Assembly (NCBI GenBank): GCA_038503035.1
Contig: JAVSML010021654.1
Span: 29,127-93,126, forward strand
From: Crocodylus rhombifer
Lineage: Eukaryota > Chordata > Crocodylia > Crocodylidae
Direction of reading: 5' to 3'
DNA length: 64,000 nucleotides
A model generated the notes under the pieces. It was not told the origin of the DNA. It worked only from the letters and a program-made list of their open reading frames with translations, and did not search any database. A program made the position numbers and the translations under genes. Within the stretch, counting starts at the first letter, position 1, and the number at the start of each line of letters is the position of its first letter. Positions 34,876 through 45,766 of the stretch are shown here, piece by piece.

Positions 34876-35439
34876 TCATGACCCCAAGTCCTTTTCGTCC
34901 GTTGTGCTAGCCAGCGTAACGCTGCCAAGTCTATAAGCATGCTGCAGGTTTTTCTTCCCAAGGTGGAGAACCTTGCATTTTTCAGTGTTAAACATCATCA
35001 GGTTCTCATCTGCGCATTTCCTGAGACTGTCAATGTCAGCCTGGATCGCCCTCCAGTCTTCAGGTATGGATGCTTTACCCCAAAGTTTGGTGTCATCAGT
35101 GAACTTGGCCAATCCTCGTCTGACACCAATATCCACATCATTAATGAAGATGTTGAATAGTGTTGGCCCAAGGAAAGAGCCTTGGAGGACCCCACCGGTC
35201 ACAGGGCACCACGATGATTGACTTCCATCAACCACCACCCTCTGGGTCTGACCATGGAGCCAATTCCCCAGCCAGCAGATTGTGGTGAAGCCAAGGCTGC
35301 ACTTGGACAGTTTTGCCAAAAGATGATCATGGGATACCAGATCAAAGGCTTTTTTCAAGTCGAGATATATGACATCAGTCTCTTCTCCCTTGTCCATGTG
35401 ATAGGTCACCTGGTCGTAAAAGGAAATAAGATTGGTCAA
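34876..35439 (-). pseudogene. CR1 copy A reverse transcriptase palm
   Basis: A 187-codon open frame with TNLISFYDQVTYHMDKGEE, the first catalytic Asp in VIYLDLKKAFD, the LQGSFLGPTLFNIFINDVD block and FTDDTKLW, where the usual FADD reads FTDD. The product is a fragment only; upstream and downstream CR1 coding is in other frames. Confidence 0.8.
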
Positions 35440-35809
35440 GCAAGTCCTACCTGCAACAGACCCATGCTAGCTATCCCTCAAGATGTTGCCATTGGCCAAC
35501 CTGTTAAGAATGGCCTCTTTGATAATCTTTTCTAAGACTTTCCCTGGGATAGAGTCAGGCTGATGGGCCTGTATTTTGCCAGATCCACTTTCCTCCCTTT
35601 CCTAAAGATAGGCACCACATTGGCCTTCTAATCTTCGGGCACTACACCAGAGCACCAGGACCTCTTGAAGATCCATGCCAGGGGCAGAGCTATGATGCTT
35701 CCCAGCTCCTTGAGTACCTCCAGAGCTCATCAAAGTCAGCTTTCCTGAAGTTGAGGACTTCTGTATTGCTGACTGACTTGCCAGCTTTATGGTGGATGGT
35801 GAAGGTGAT

Positions 35810-36436
35810 TGTCACGCTGCTGTCCGATCGCAGCGCAAGGGACCGGAATGGTGGGGTTAGAAGGGTCATTTAGCTCTCTGTGGGATGGTTAATGCGAGTC
35901 CAGCTCACGTCGAGCTCACGTCGCCCGATAGGAGGTGGTGAGGTGATAGTCACAGAGGCAGAGAGTAGTTGAAGGTAGAGGTTTGTTTACTCACAGTGAG
36001 CGTTGAGGAGAGAAAAGAGATGCAGAGAAGTAGACTGCTAATCATATTGGGGCTGGCAATGAAGTGGCGTTCAGCAGTTGCTAATCATGAACGGGAGGTG
36101 GAAGCTAGGTGATCAGGCTAGTGTCCCGTGTGATAATCAAAGTGGGTGATGAACAACCTCGCTTGGGTGCGGCCGTGCACTCCCTTATATCACTTGGGTG
36201 ACGCGCTCAACAGTGAGTTGGCTGTTTTCACCTATCACTTCTCAGGGTTCTGTGTTCAGGCCTTATTTGGTGTTGCAGACCAGCCGACCTCACTTATGTT
36301 GGTGACGCTCTGATAATGAAAGTAGTGGTATGGCAGCGTTTGTTTTACCCTTTTGTGATGGTTGTGGGAAGGAGGGCGGGGCTCGCCATCTTGGTGCCTC
36401 GCGCATTGATGCCACCATTATGGTGTGCGTATGACA
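35810..36436 (-). mobile_element. Solo LTR, 627 bp, inserted in CR1 copy A
   Basis: The ends are tgtcacgctgc and cgtatgaca, giving inverted TGTCA/TGACA termini. The 5-bp duplication gtgat flanks it at 35805-35809 and 36437-36441. The CR1 reading is restored across the site. Orientation is tentative: on the minus strand a gatataagg TATA-like motif (about 36182-36192) precedes a gtaaacaaacctct motif that could be polyadenylation-like. Confidence 0.85.
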
Positions 36437-36462
36437 GTGATCAGCTCATGGTTGCTGTCACC

Positions 36463-36874
36463 CAGTCCCTCAGCTTGCCCATCAGAACTGGGCGGGACAC
36501 TGTGTCGAAGGCCTTCTGGAAGTCCAAGAAGATGACATCAATTTCCTCCTTCACATCTAAGCTCTTTGTTACCTGGTCATAGAAAGAGACCAGGTTAGTC
36601 AGGCAGGATCGGCCTTGCACGAACCCATGTTGGTTACCCCTCAACATCACTTCCCCTGCAGGGCTCTCACAAATGTGGCCCTTGATAATTTTTTCAAAGA
36701 CCTTCCCCAGGATAGAAGTGAGGCTGATTGGCCTGTAGTTGCCAGGCTCTTCCTTCCTCCCCTTCTTGAAAATAGGGACCACATTGGCCCTTTTCCAGTC
36801 CTCAGGGACTTGGCCCGAGCACCAGGAGTCCTCAAACAGCCATGTCAATGGCTCCTCAATGACACCAGCCAATT
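36463..36874 (-). mobile_element. CR1 LINE copy B, RT fragment
   Basis: Minus-strand coding begins MAGVIEEPLTWLFEDSWCSG and runs to FLDFQKAFDTVSRPVLMGK, overlapping in content with copy A but with a different sequence. It is therefore a second insertion. It is joined directly to the 5' side of copy A within the LRD codons. Confidence 0.8.
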
Positions 36875-38126
36875 AGGTTGGGCAAGTCATTTAACTTTTT
36901 TGTGGTATATTCAAACTTGGTGGGGATTAGCAGAGCAAGGGATTATTATGATGATGATGTTATTCCCTACAAAGAAACTGCATGGGAAAAGCAAAGTAAG
37001 GTTACAAAGGTTAGCACTCAGAAGACAGGAAATGCTGGAATTATGGCTGTCCTTCAGTGGAATTCCTTCCCCAGGCATGCATCCATGTGTCCAAGAGTGA
37101 CATCTTGCTCCAGAAACACGTACTTTCCAAACAGCCTGCTGTGGGCAGACTTGTTTCAGAGGATTTGGGGGAGAAACACCCAGCCAGTCAGTGCCATGAG
37201 TCCAACATGTCTCTAGCAGACTAGTATCAGGCCTTCAACATCTCATTTAAATGCAGTTACTCTGGAATTCTGCTTCCCTACGTGCACCTCAATGGCAGGT
37301 ATGTAGCTGGAATACCAGGAATTTTTTGCCCTACTTCTGCGTTGTGGATGTTTAAGTGTGTACATGCAGACTGAGCGTCTTTGGTAGAGCTTTTCCCAAC
37401 ATAGCTGTGTAAAACACCAGAAACTGTTCCCCTCAAATGGCATACCTACAACCAGCAACACTTGTCAGAGGAGAGCAGACCTGCCCCAGACTCTGCCCTG
37501 CTCACATGCTGTGGTGTTGTGCAGCAGATAGAGCAATGCCTTTGCCTGCATAGCTGATCTGGCCTCTGGAGATTTCTCTCCAGCAGGTGCACGTGAGCCT
37601 CTCTTCGGTATTTCTGGTAGGGCTGGGGCCGTATGCTTTCTTGGTACTGGCAGTGTGTGGCTGTTGGGCCATGACCAAGCAGTGTACATGGAAGTTCACA
37701 CACTAATGCTTCCCTACATCCTTTAGGGCTGCAGAAATTATCGGTTTTCAACAAAGAGCAGTTTAGGTCCTGCCAGACCAAAGGAGGAAGTGAGCTTAGA
37801 GTGGAAGGCCCATCATAGCAAAGTTCTTGCAGTTGGCCCCTCAAATTTAATCTGGGACTGTTAATAAGAGTATCCCATTTGATAGAATTTGTCAGCAAAG
37901 GAGGTAAGGGAAGACAGCTCTGTGGTGGGTACAATCTTGCCCTGTCATGCTCTCTTATTTACAAGCACCAGTCTTGTGTGTGATCCCAGATGAAAGCAAT
38001 CTTGGTTGGACCCAGATCCCGAGGAGAAGGTAGCAGTAGGCACAACAAGTTAAAAGGGCAAGGCTACCAGGACAAGGGAGATGGACGCTTAGTTTGACCA
38101 ATGCCGGTTCTTCCCTCTACTTTCAG
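36875..38126. other. Intron 9, last part
   Basis: No exon or repeat was recognised. Open frames at 37446-37934 are unsupported. Confidence 0.35.
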
Positions 38127-38239
38127 CACACAGTACAAGAGCTAGAGTCACAGCGTGGGGCCCTGGAGAAGAGCCAGAAAGAGGCACAGAAGCTGGAGTC
38201 CCATGTGAAGGAGATTCAGAGCAAAGCAGATGAAGCCAG
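38127..38239 (+). CDS. Host gene exon 10, first coiled-coil exon
   Basis: Acceptor ctactttcag and donor gtacct frame 113 nt encoding HTVQELESQRGALEKSQKEA, then QKLESHVKEIQSKADEAR. The a/d heptad positions are mostly Leu, Val and Ile. Phase 0 in and 2 out fits exons 9 and 11. Confidence 0.85.
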
Positions 38240-38682
38240 GTACCTGAAGGGGAGATGTGCATATGGCAGCCTTGGCAGGCCAACTATAGATAAGGAATAG
38301 GAGATTGTGGATAGGAGCTAATGCTGTTCTCACTGACACCAGTGGCCAAATATGCAGTGAGGTTAGTGAAAGCAGGAGCAGACCAAAGAACAGAGCGTGA
38401 GCTAAGCCAGGTAATGATACAGGGCATCTTGTTTGGCAATACACTAGGTATATCTAAGGGCCCCAGGACATGTGCAGATGGCAACCTACAATGGGGTACA
38501 AAGATTAGATGCTGCCATAGGTAACGCTCCCTCCTGATGCCAGCAGCCCTTGCACAGCCCCAAGGAGCAGTTCATGCTGGGACTTGTCTTCATTCAAGCT
38601 CAGCCTAGAAGTGACAATGCAGTGGGTGGTTCTAAGAGGTCCCTACTGTCCCTCTTGGGGTGATGGTCTCTCCCTGCCATAG

Positions 38683-38812
38683 GGTGGACCTGATGCTGCT
38701 CAAGCAGAAGTCTGACTCATGCCTGTTGGAGCTGCCAAAGAGAGAGGAGCTGAGCATTCGAAGATGGCATCGCTGTGCCACACGCAACAACCAGCTGGGA
38801 GTCTTCCAAGAG
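38683..38812 (+). CDS. Host gene exon 11
   Basis: Acceptor ctgccatag and donor gtgaga frame 130 nt. It encodes VDLMLLKQKSDSCLLELPKR followed by EELSIRRWHRCATRNNQLGV. The coil is weaker than in neighbouring exons (one Pro), but splice sites and phase (1 in, 0 out) are consistent. Confidence 0.68.
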
Positions 38813-39094
38813 GTGAGAAGGGGGCTTGGAGCACAGCATCAGATGGGTCCCACATGGACTTGGTGCAGATGGAAAGGGGAACAGGAGGCAAAGGAGAGAA
38901 AGTAACAGGAAAGAAAGATGAGCCTGATGGAAGGTTTTGGAAGGAAGGGCAAGTCACATTCCTCTCTGAATCATGCAGGAACTGTCCCTCAGTGTACAGG
39001 ATAGAGGCACACCATTGATTTCCATGGGCTTGAAAGTAGCATTGTGGGTTTCAAGAGCCAGGTTGTCTTATTCTCAGCCTGTTTCCCTCACAAG

Positions 39095-39225
39095 TTGCCT
39101 CAGTGGTGCCTGAGTGGGAGCAGCTGAAGATACATGTGCTTCACTTGGAGGGCAGCTTGTCCCCCCTGACCTACCAGAAGCTGAAGCAGCAAGGGGACAG
39201 AACCAGAACAGAGGATCTGCAGGAG
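39095..39225 (+). pseudogene. Decayed host exon A
   Basis: The frame ending LTYQKLKQQGDRTRTEDLQE before a gtaggg donor looks like a coil exon. The available acceptors (aag before 39095, cag before 39104) would need a phase-1 partner, while exon 11 ends in phase 0. Joined in phase 0 it meets TGA within eight codons. Either the exon is dead and skipped, or an upstream exon was missed. Confidence 0.5.
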
Positions 39226-39765
39226 GTAGGGGAGCTCCTGGGGCTCACAGCAACCCAGGGGTTGCTGCCCAGTGGAAAGTTTCCTAAAGCCCTGCCTGCC
39301 CAATGTCAAAGGAGGCACTAAGCACTAGACTGCCTAATGTGAATGAGATTTGGGACTGGGTGGTAAACCTCAAGGCATTGTCCATTTCCTCAGAAGCTAC
39401 CTGCCTAGCCATCATGTCATAATATTGTTATTATTCATCATGCATTTTCTGGCAGCCACCAGGAGCACCAGTTATGGGCCTGTGCTCCTGCCTCCATGAG
39501 GTTACATTTTACATAATTAGCTTTTACCAGCATAGTACCAGAGAGGGTTCCCTTGCGAGGCAGTGGCTGTTGCTATGGAATACAGTTCTCCCAGGGCAGA
39601 GTATATACCATAGCCACCACCCAAGATTTTTTTGGCGGGAATGAACCAGACTCTCATCATTGTGAGCTAAATAGCAGCTGGGGGAAATATAGTTCAGTCC
39701 AGTTCAGACCTTGGTTACCTTGTTTGTGAGAATTGTGCATGTTCCTTTGGCTGCAACACCTGAAG

Positions 39766-39876
39766 GCAGCTCAGAACAAGTTGGAGGAGAGAACAACAGA
39801 GGGACTGGAGCTACAGAAAGAGACAAGGCAACTGTGATTACAGCTCAGGAAGCTTAAGAGAGCAAAGGAATCTCAG
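39766..39876 (+). pseudogene. Decayed host exon B with in-frame stop
   Basis: An exact 111-nt phase-0 block between a weak acceptor (acctgaag) and gtttag reads AAQNKLEERTTEGLELQKET, then RQL, TGA at 39835-39837, then LQLRKLKRAKESQ. Coil character is clear on both sides of the stop. Skipping it keeps the frame between exons 11 and 12. Confidence 0.55.
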
Positions 39877-40337
39877 GTTTAGGTGGCATGTCCTCCACAT
39901 TGGTTCAGGTAAGAGGAGTTATGGCAGGTGGCCTGTGCAAAGCTTAACTGTCCCCTTCTGTATGTGTCATCCCTTCTTCCCTCTTCCAGAATGTATCCAT
40001 ACACTTTGGCCCAAGGATGCCCCCTGATCCCTGTGCAGGCCTACTGGGACAGTGGTTGCTTACCTCTGCTCAGGAGATTTGTGGAGTGCAAGGGAAAATG
40101 AGATGAGGCTGACTGCCAGAGAGCCTCCCTAGCTGGAATATGTGTTGGCACAGGCGGAGGGAGAAAAAATTATTTGGGGGGGCTGAACGTGTATACACAT
40201 GCGTGCACGTCACCCCAGCAGATAAGTCTTTGGGGGAAGGGGTGGGTGGAGGGAGTGGGGCTGGGGCTGGGGCTGGGGCTGAGGCAGGGCCAAGACCTGC
40301 ATAGCTGGGGCGGGTGCAGAACAGAGCCATGAGTGGC
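39877..40337. other. Intron 11 portion with GGGGCT array
   Basis: Four ggggct units at 40256-40283 could form a G-quadruplex. A ggggggctgaacgtgt motif at 40176 resembles ends of hAT-type MITEs, but no partner was found. Confidence 0.4.
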
Positions 40338-41985
40338 TTAGAATCATAGAATCATAGAAAGAAGGACTGGAAGGGACCTGTAAGATCATCAAGTCCTGTA
40401 CCCTGCCATGGGCAGGAGGTAATTGGGCTCAAAGGAGCTCAATGAGGTGTTTGTCCAACCTTCTCTTAAAAACTGCCAGGGATGGAGACTGCACCACCTC
40501 TGCTGGAAGTGTGTTCCAAATTTTAGTTACCTGTATGAAAAAGAAGTTTTTCCTTATGTCTAGCCAAAACTTTTCCTTGAATGGCTTGTGTCCATTGGAC
40601 CATGTCCTCCCAAGGAGTGCTCTTCTGAGCAGTTGCTCTCCTAGATCCTGGTGTTCTCCCTTGACATATTTGTAAGTGGCTATCAAGTCGCCCCTCCACC
40701 TTCTTTTGCTCAGGCTGAACAAACCCAGATCCCAAAGTCTCCCCCAAGCTCTTGATCATGCGACTGGCCCTTCTCTGGACCCTTTCAAGCTTGTCCCCAT
40801 TCTGCTTAAAGTATGGTGCCCTTGAACTGGACACAGTACTCCAGCTGTGGTGTCACCAACGCCAAATAGAGGGGGAGGAGCACCTCCCTGGATCTTTTGG
40901 TGACACATTTGCTGGTGCACACCACAATTCTATTTGCTCTGTTAGTGACTTCATCACACTGGCAGCTCATATTCATCCTCTGGTCAATTGACACCTCCAG
41001 GTCCCTTTCAGATGCAGTGCCAGCCAGTTGACCACCACCCATTGTATAGATATGGTGATGGTTCTTCCTACTCAGATGAAGGACCTGGCATTTGTCCCTG
41101 TTGAACCTCATCTGGTTCTGTTCATCCCATAGATCCAGCCTGTCAAGGTCTTCCTGAATCCTTGACCTGTCCTCTGATGTACCCACTTGTCCCCACAGCT
41201 TGGTGTCATCTGTAAATGTAATACACTTTTCACTCCCTCATCCAGGTCATTAATAAAGATGTTAAAGAACACAGGCCCAAGCACTGATCCCTGGGGTACA
41301 CCACTGGACATGGCCTTCTAGGATGAGGCCATCCCATCAATTACCACTCTCTGGGATCGGCCGCTGAGCCAGTTGCCAACCCACCTCTCTGTAGCCTGGT
41401 CTAGGCCAGTACTCTTTGGCTTAACCAAGAGGATTTCATGGGAAACAGTATCAAAGGCCTTGCTGAAGTTTAGGTAGATGATGTCCATCTCCTGTCCCAC
41501 GTCCAGATGATTAGTTACCTGATCATAAAAGGACACCAGGTTTGTTAGGTATGACCTCCCGTCTACAAAGCCATGCTGGTTGCCTCTCAGTACCCCACCA
41601 GACGCAAGCTTGTGGTTGATGGCCTCCTTGACAATTTTTTCAAAGATGTTCTCCAAGACCAAAGTCAGACTGACCAGTCTGTAGTTGGCAGGGTCATTCC
41701 TCTGTCCTTTCTTAAAGATGGGTACCACGTTCATCTTCTCCCAGTCGTTAGAAACCACTTCTGAGTTTCATGACTCCTCAAACAGTCTCTCCAGAGGCAC
41801 TGTTATAAGCTTGGCCAGCTCTTTCAGCACTCTCAATTGCAGGTTGCCTGGCCCAGCCAGCTTGAAAACATCCAACTGATCTAAGAGTATCTTCACCAGT
41901 TCTGGACTGATTTTATGTGGACTGCTGTCATTACTGCATTCTCGGCACCCCTGGTCTGGTCACCAGTTTTCACCTGGTCTGAGGA
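40338..41985 (-). mobile_element. CR1 LINE fragment
   Basis: The minus strand carries the tail (agaatcatagaatcatagaa at 40341) and, upstream, the RT. Examples are IYLNFSKAFDTVSHEI at about 41480, [20 protein letters not shown] at about 41300 and CQVLHLSRKNHH at about 41090. Several frameshifts are present, including one at the FADD motif, where the reading becomes LQMTPSCG. Confidence 0.88.
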
Positions 41986-43130
41986 ATGCTGATGCAAAGT
42001 AAGGGGGGTGCCTGGCGTGGTGAGGAGGTGGTGGCTCCTACCCCTGCACACACTGCAGAAGGGTATGGGAGGTGTGTATCCCTGGATCTGCGTGTGGAGC
42101 GGAGCAGGGCAGGCTGCATCTGTGGGCTTGGGCCGGGGTTGCACTGGACTGTTTCTGGTGGGATGGGGTTTGGCTGTGCTATGGTCAGGGTGGGTGCCAG
42201 CAGTACTGGGAGCAGGGTGGGGGGATAAGGCAAATTTTGGGGTGGCTGCACCTGCTGTCACCCACCCCCAGCACAGCCTAGCCCACTGCCAGGAAGAGCT
42301 TGGTGCTGCTCTGGCCCCAGCCCACAGCTGCAGTCCACCATGTCCCACGCAGATCCGGGGGGCACATGCCCCCTGTACCTTCCCAGGGTGCGCGTAGAGC
42401 TGTGTCCTCTGGACGAGCCTCTCATGGCTCCATCCCTTGCTCCGCCCTGGTTGTGTAGTGCCTGCCCCTGTCCCAGCCCCACTCCCTCCCTCACTCTTCC
42501 TGGAGCAGCCAGAAGCCTGCGGCTGGGCTGCCTTGTGGCCCTACTGCTGCACTGCATTCGGGGGGCTAAGCCCCGTTAGCCCCCCACCTTCCACCACCTA
42601 TATGTGTTGGGTTCCCAAGGCCAGGGGTGGAGCCCCATTACTGAGTGAGCCTTCCAGGGCCCTTCGAACATTCAATGGTGTGAAATGCTTCTTAACTGAG
42701 ATGTGGACATCTGCCCTCATTGGCCATTGCCAGAACCACCCACTGGTCACTGCAGTGCAGTGTAGTGGAGCAGTAACACACATGCTAGTGTGTTCTTAAC
42801 TGTTTTAATGCACTAAGTGAGTAGTAGTCTTTGCAATTACTCCTTTGTTTTTCCTTTGGTCTGTAGTGTGCCTCTGATCCTGGCATGCCCCCCAGTACTG
42901 TTCTTGTCTCCTCTTGCACCCCACATGCTCCCTGCTGCCTGGTTCCCTTTCTCTCCAGCCCTACCACTTCAGTGCCTTGTTCTTTTCTCCCCTGGCCAAT
43001 CCTTTTCTGTTAGTGGGTGATAGGTTTGTTCCACCCATGGCTCTGAAATGACCCCTCACCTTCCAGTATGAATAAGTGGCAACTGGCAGAAGCAACTGGA
43101 CGGGCTCTTCCCCCTCATTTCCAGCTACTG
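41986..43130. other. GC-rich intron sequence, probably repeats
   Basis: GC-rich, G-run-rich block (42000-42600) like those at 16.4, 25.0, 48.3 and 50.2 kb. Probably unclassified MITEs. No exon recognised. Confidence 0.35.
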
Positions 43131-43895
43131 CTAACTGGATGAAGCTCAATAATGATAAATGCAGAGTGCTTCATCTGGGGAGAAGTAACCAGTGACAAGA
43201 ATATAGGTTAGGAGGAGATGTCCTGGCCAGCATGATAGCTGAAAGGGACCTCAGGGTTATGTTTGATCACAGGATGAATATGAGCCGCCAGTGCGACACT
43301 GTAGTCAACAGAGCTAATAGCATACTGGGATGCATTAACTGATGCAGGGCTAAAGAAGTGATGCTTCCTCTCTACTTGGTGCTAGTGAAACCCTAGCTGA
43401 AGTACTGTGTCCAGTTCTGGGTGCTGCACTTAAAAAAAGATGTGGAGAATCTTGAAAGGGTCCAGAGAAAGGCCACAGGAATGATTAAGGGCTTGGAGGA
43501 CAGACCTTATGAGGAAAGACTAAAGGATCTGGGACTGTTCAGTCTGGGGAAGAGAAGACTGAGTGGGGACTTGGTGGCCATCTATAAGTATGCAAGAGGT
43601 GATGGGGAAAAAACTGTTCTCTAGGGCACCCCAGGGGAGGACAAGGAGCAATGGCCATAAACTGTTAAAAGGATGGTTTCAGGAAGAACTTTATGGTAAG
43701 GGTGACCAGAATCTGGAATAGAATTCCCAAGGAGGTAGTGCAGTCTCCACCCTTGGAAGTCTTCAAGAGGAGACTGAAAAGACACTTTGCTGGGATCATT
43801 TGATCTCAGCAGTATTCTTGACCAGAGCAAGGGGGTTGGATTTCATGATCTTTCAGGGTCCCTTCCAACCCTTAATTTCTATGATTCTATGGTAC
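43131..43895 (+). mobile_element. CR1 LINE 3' fragment
   Basis: Plus-strand coding shows MKLNNDKCRVLHLG, then [20 protein letters not shown], and ends with atttctatgattctatgg at 43876-43893. Stops interrupt the reading. Confidence 0.85.
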
Positions 43896-44317
43896 TTTTA
43901 CAGGCTTCCTCCCTTGCAGTGAGGGGCCCAGACACCTGTAAAGGCAGCTGGACTTGAGAAGGAGGAGGCAATGCTATGTGACCAACTTGACCTCCAGTGG
44001 TACAACCCCCAGTGGCATCCCCCTTCTCAGACAAACCTGTCATGCATATCAGTTCCTCCCTGGGGATAGGTTTCTATTCCAGCTGGACAGGTGAGCTCAG
44101 TCTGTGATTAAGAAGTGGCATGTGTCACCAGCTGGTGCTTAGCTTGGGAACAGGGTACAGTCCTGCTCTGGTACCTGGAGGGGCTCAGCCATGCTGGGTC
44201 TTTTCCACCCTTGAATGGTTCTGTAGTTTTCAATGAGGCACTAGTCACTCCTATGCCCCATTGGAGTGAGGGGGAAGGGGAGAGGGTTTGTGATGGTGAC
44301 ACAAGTCTCTGTTCCAG
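43896..44317. other. Intron 11 end
   Basis: No repeat or exon recognised. Confidence 0.35.
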
Positions 44318-44560
44318 AAGCAGGAGGCTGGCCTGAGAGAACAGAACCAGGCCCTGAGCAGGCAGAGCCAACCACAGGTAGTGGAGCAGGTGGTGAAGAT
44401 CTCTGCTCTAGAGAAGATCCTGTTGGAGAAGAACCTGGAACTGCAGCAGTTGCAAGAGGCTGTCTCTGCCCTGACTGTGGAGAAGGAGTCACAAAAATCT
44501 GCTCTGGAAAGCCTAAAGGAAGAACATGAAAGGCAGCTGGAAGAGGTGCACAAGGAGAAG
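44318..44560 (+). CDS. Host gene exon 12, coiled coil
   Basis: The 243-nt exon between tgttccag and gtacca encodes 81 codons: KQEAGLREQNQALSRQSQPQ, then LEKILLEKNLELQQLQEAVS and KEEHERQLEEVHKEK. Long heptad runs with Leu at d positions indicate a parallel coiled coil. Phase 0 in and 0 out. Confidence 0.88.
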
Positions 44561-44948
44561 GTACCAGCTCTAAGCAGCCCAGCCTAAGCCAACAGAAAGG
44601 CAGGGGCTTCCCTTAGTGAGTGAGGAGATAGGGGGGTCCTTCCTTTTCTGATGTTCTTTCTCCCCCTGTTTAGTTTAACTATATTTATTAAAAGCTGCAG
44701 ACCTGCTCCAGCTACATGGGAGAGGGACTGTCCTGGGTGTCCTGGATGTGTTCACATCCTATATTCGGTCCAGCTACTCCTGGCTGCAGCATATGCAGGC
44801 ATTCTTTGATGGAAAATCTACCACTGTGCAGTTCCTGGCTCTTGAAGCCCGCAAAACAATGACACAGGCAGCAGAAGGGACCTTAGGGAGTTCTCTTTGG
44901 GTTTGGCGCTGAGCTAGATGACAAGGATGCTATTTCCTATGCTTATAG

Positions 44949-45011
44949 GAGCTGGCATTGGCTCAGCAGAGAGAGGATCTGCAGCACCAGAAGCAGCAGG
45001 AGCTCCAAGAG
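44949..45011 (+). CDS. Host gene exon 13, coiled coil
   Basis: The 63-nt exon between gcttatag and gtttgt encodes 21 codons, ELALAQQREDLQHQKQQELQ plus Glu, a Gln-rich coil. Phase 0-0. Confidence 0.82.
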
Positions 45012-45327
45012 GTTTGTTCTGCATAGATGCACCTTGGCATCTTCAGTCCCTGTGGAATCTTGAGGGTTGTATTGAATCATAGAATCACAAGATGGGCAGT
45101 GACCTCACGGGTCACTTTGTTCATCCCCTGCAGAGATGCAGGATATGCTGTTCCAGAAACAGAGGTGGTATGGTGAGTGGGCCCCATCATGTCCTCCAGT
45201 GATCTTGCTTTGTCTGTATAATGCAGCTGCAAAGTACTGGGAGGAGGTGGCTGCATGAGAAACCAGCAGCAAGCGTGCATCCCCCAGTAGCATCCCCTTC
45301 TCAGGCAGGCCCATCTTCCATCTCAGT

Positions 45328-45578
45328 GGGTGCATCTACATGAGATGCTAACTGCAGTAGCCAAATAATACTGTGCAGTAGTGTATAGCACCAATGGTAC
45401 TAATATGCCACTGCACAGTGTTATTAGGCTACTGTGCAATAACAGCACTTAAAAGGTGTTTGCAAATGCTGCTGCACAATAACTCTGGTTAGTGTGCAAT
45501 TACTTAGTATTTGATTGTACAAGTACTAAATAAATGTGCAGTAACCACTGTGCAGTAGTGTCTCATGTAGATGTGCCC
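45328..45578. mobile_element. MITE with 3-bp duplication
   Basis: The ends gggtgcatctacatgaga and (inverted) gggcacatctacatgaga match closely. The trinucleotide agt flanks both sides (45325-45327, 45579-45581). The 251-bp interior is non-coding. The 3-bp duplication would suit a PIF/Harbinger-mobilised MITE. Confidence 0.75.
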
Positions 45579-45670
45579 AGTGTGTGGGGATGGGTATGTT
45601 CCAGCTGGGCAGATGAACTCAGCCTGGGATTAAGAACTGACACTCCCCGTTCTCATTCTCATCTGCTCAG

Positions 45671-45766
45671 TTTGCAGAGACTCTGGAGCAGGTGAAGGAT
45701 GCAGCCTTACAGGACCAATCCTCTTCCTTCCAGAAGAAAGTGGAGAGCCTCACCAGGATTATGGAG
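45671..45766 (+). CDS. Host gene exon 14, coiled coil
   Basis: The 96-nt exon between tctgctcag and gtgaac encodes FAETLEQVKDAALQDQSSSF, then QKKVESLTRIME. Phase 0-0. Confidence 0.83.

Larger units (their letters stand above)
34206..36462 (-). mobile_element. CR1 LINE copy A, split by a solo LTR
   Basis: Minus-strand coding covers CR1 from the endonuclease C-terminus to the 3' tail. RT blocks are at 35440-34876 (DVIYLDLKKAFDLVSHDHLL; FTDDT in place of FADDT). The 5' part contains LGDSNHELI, which continues after the LTR as TFTIHHKAGK. An internal deletion joins the FRKADFDEL block directly to sequence near the RT start. Confidence 0.85.
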
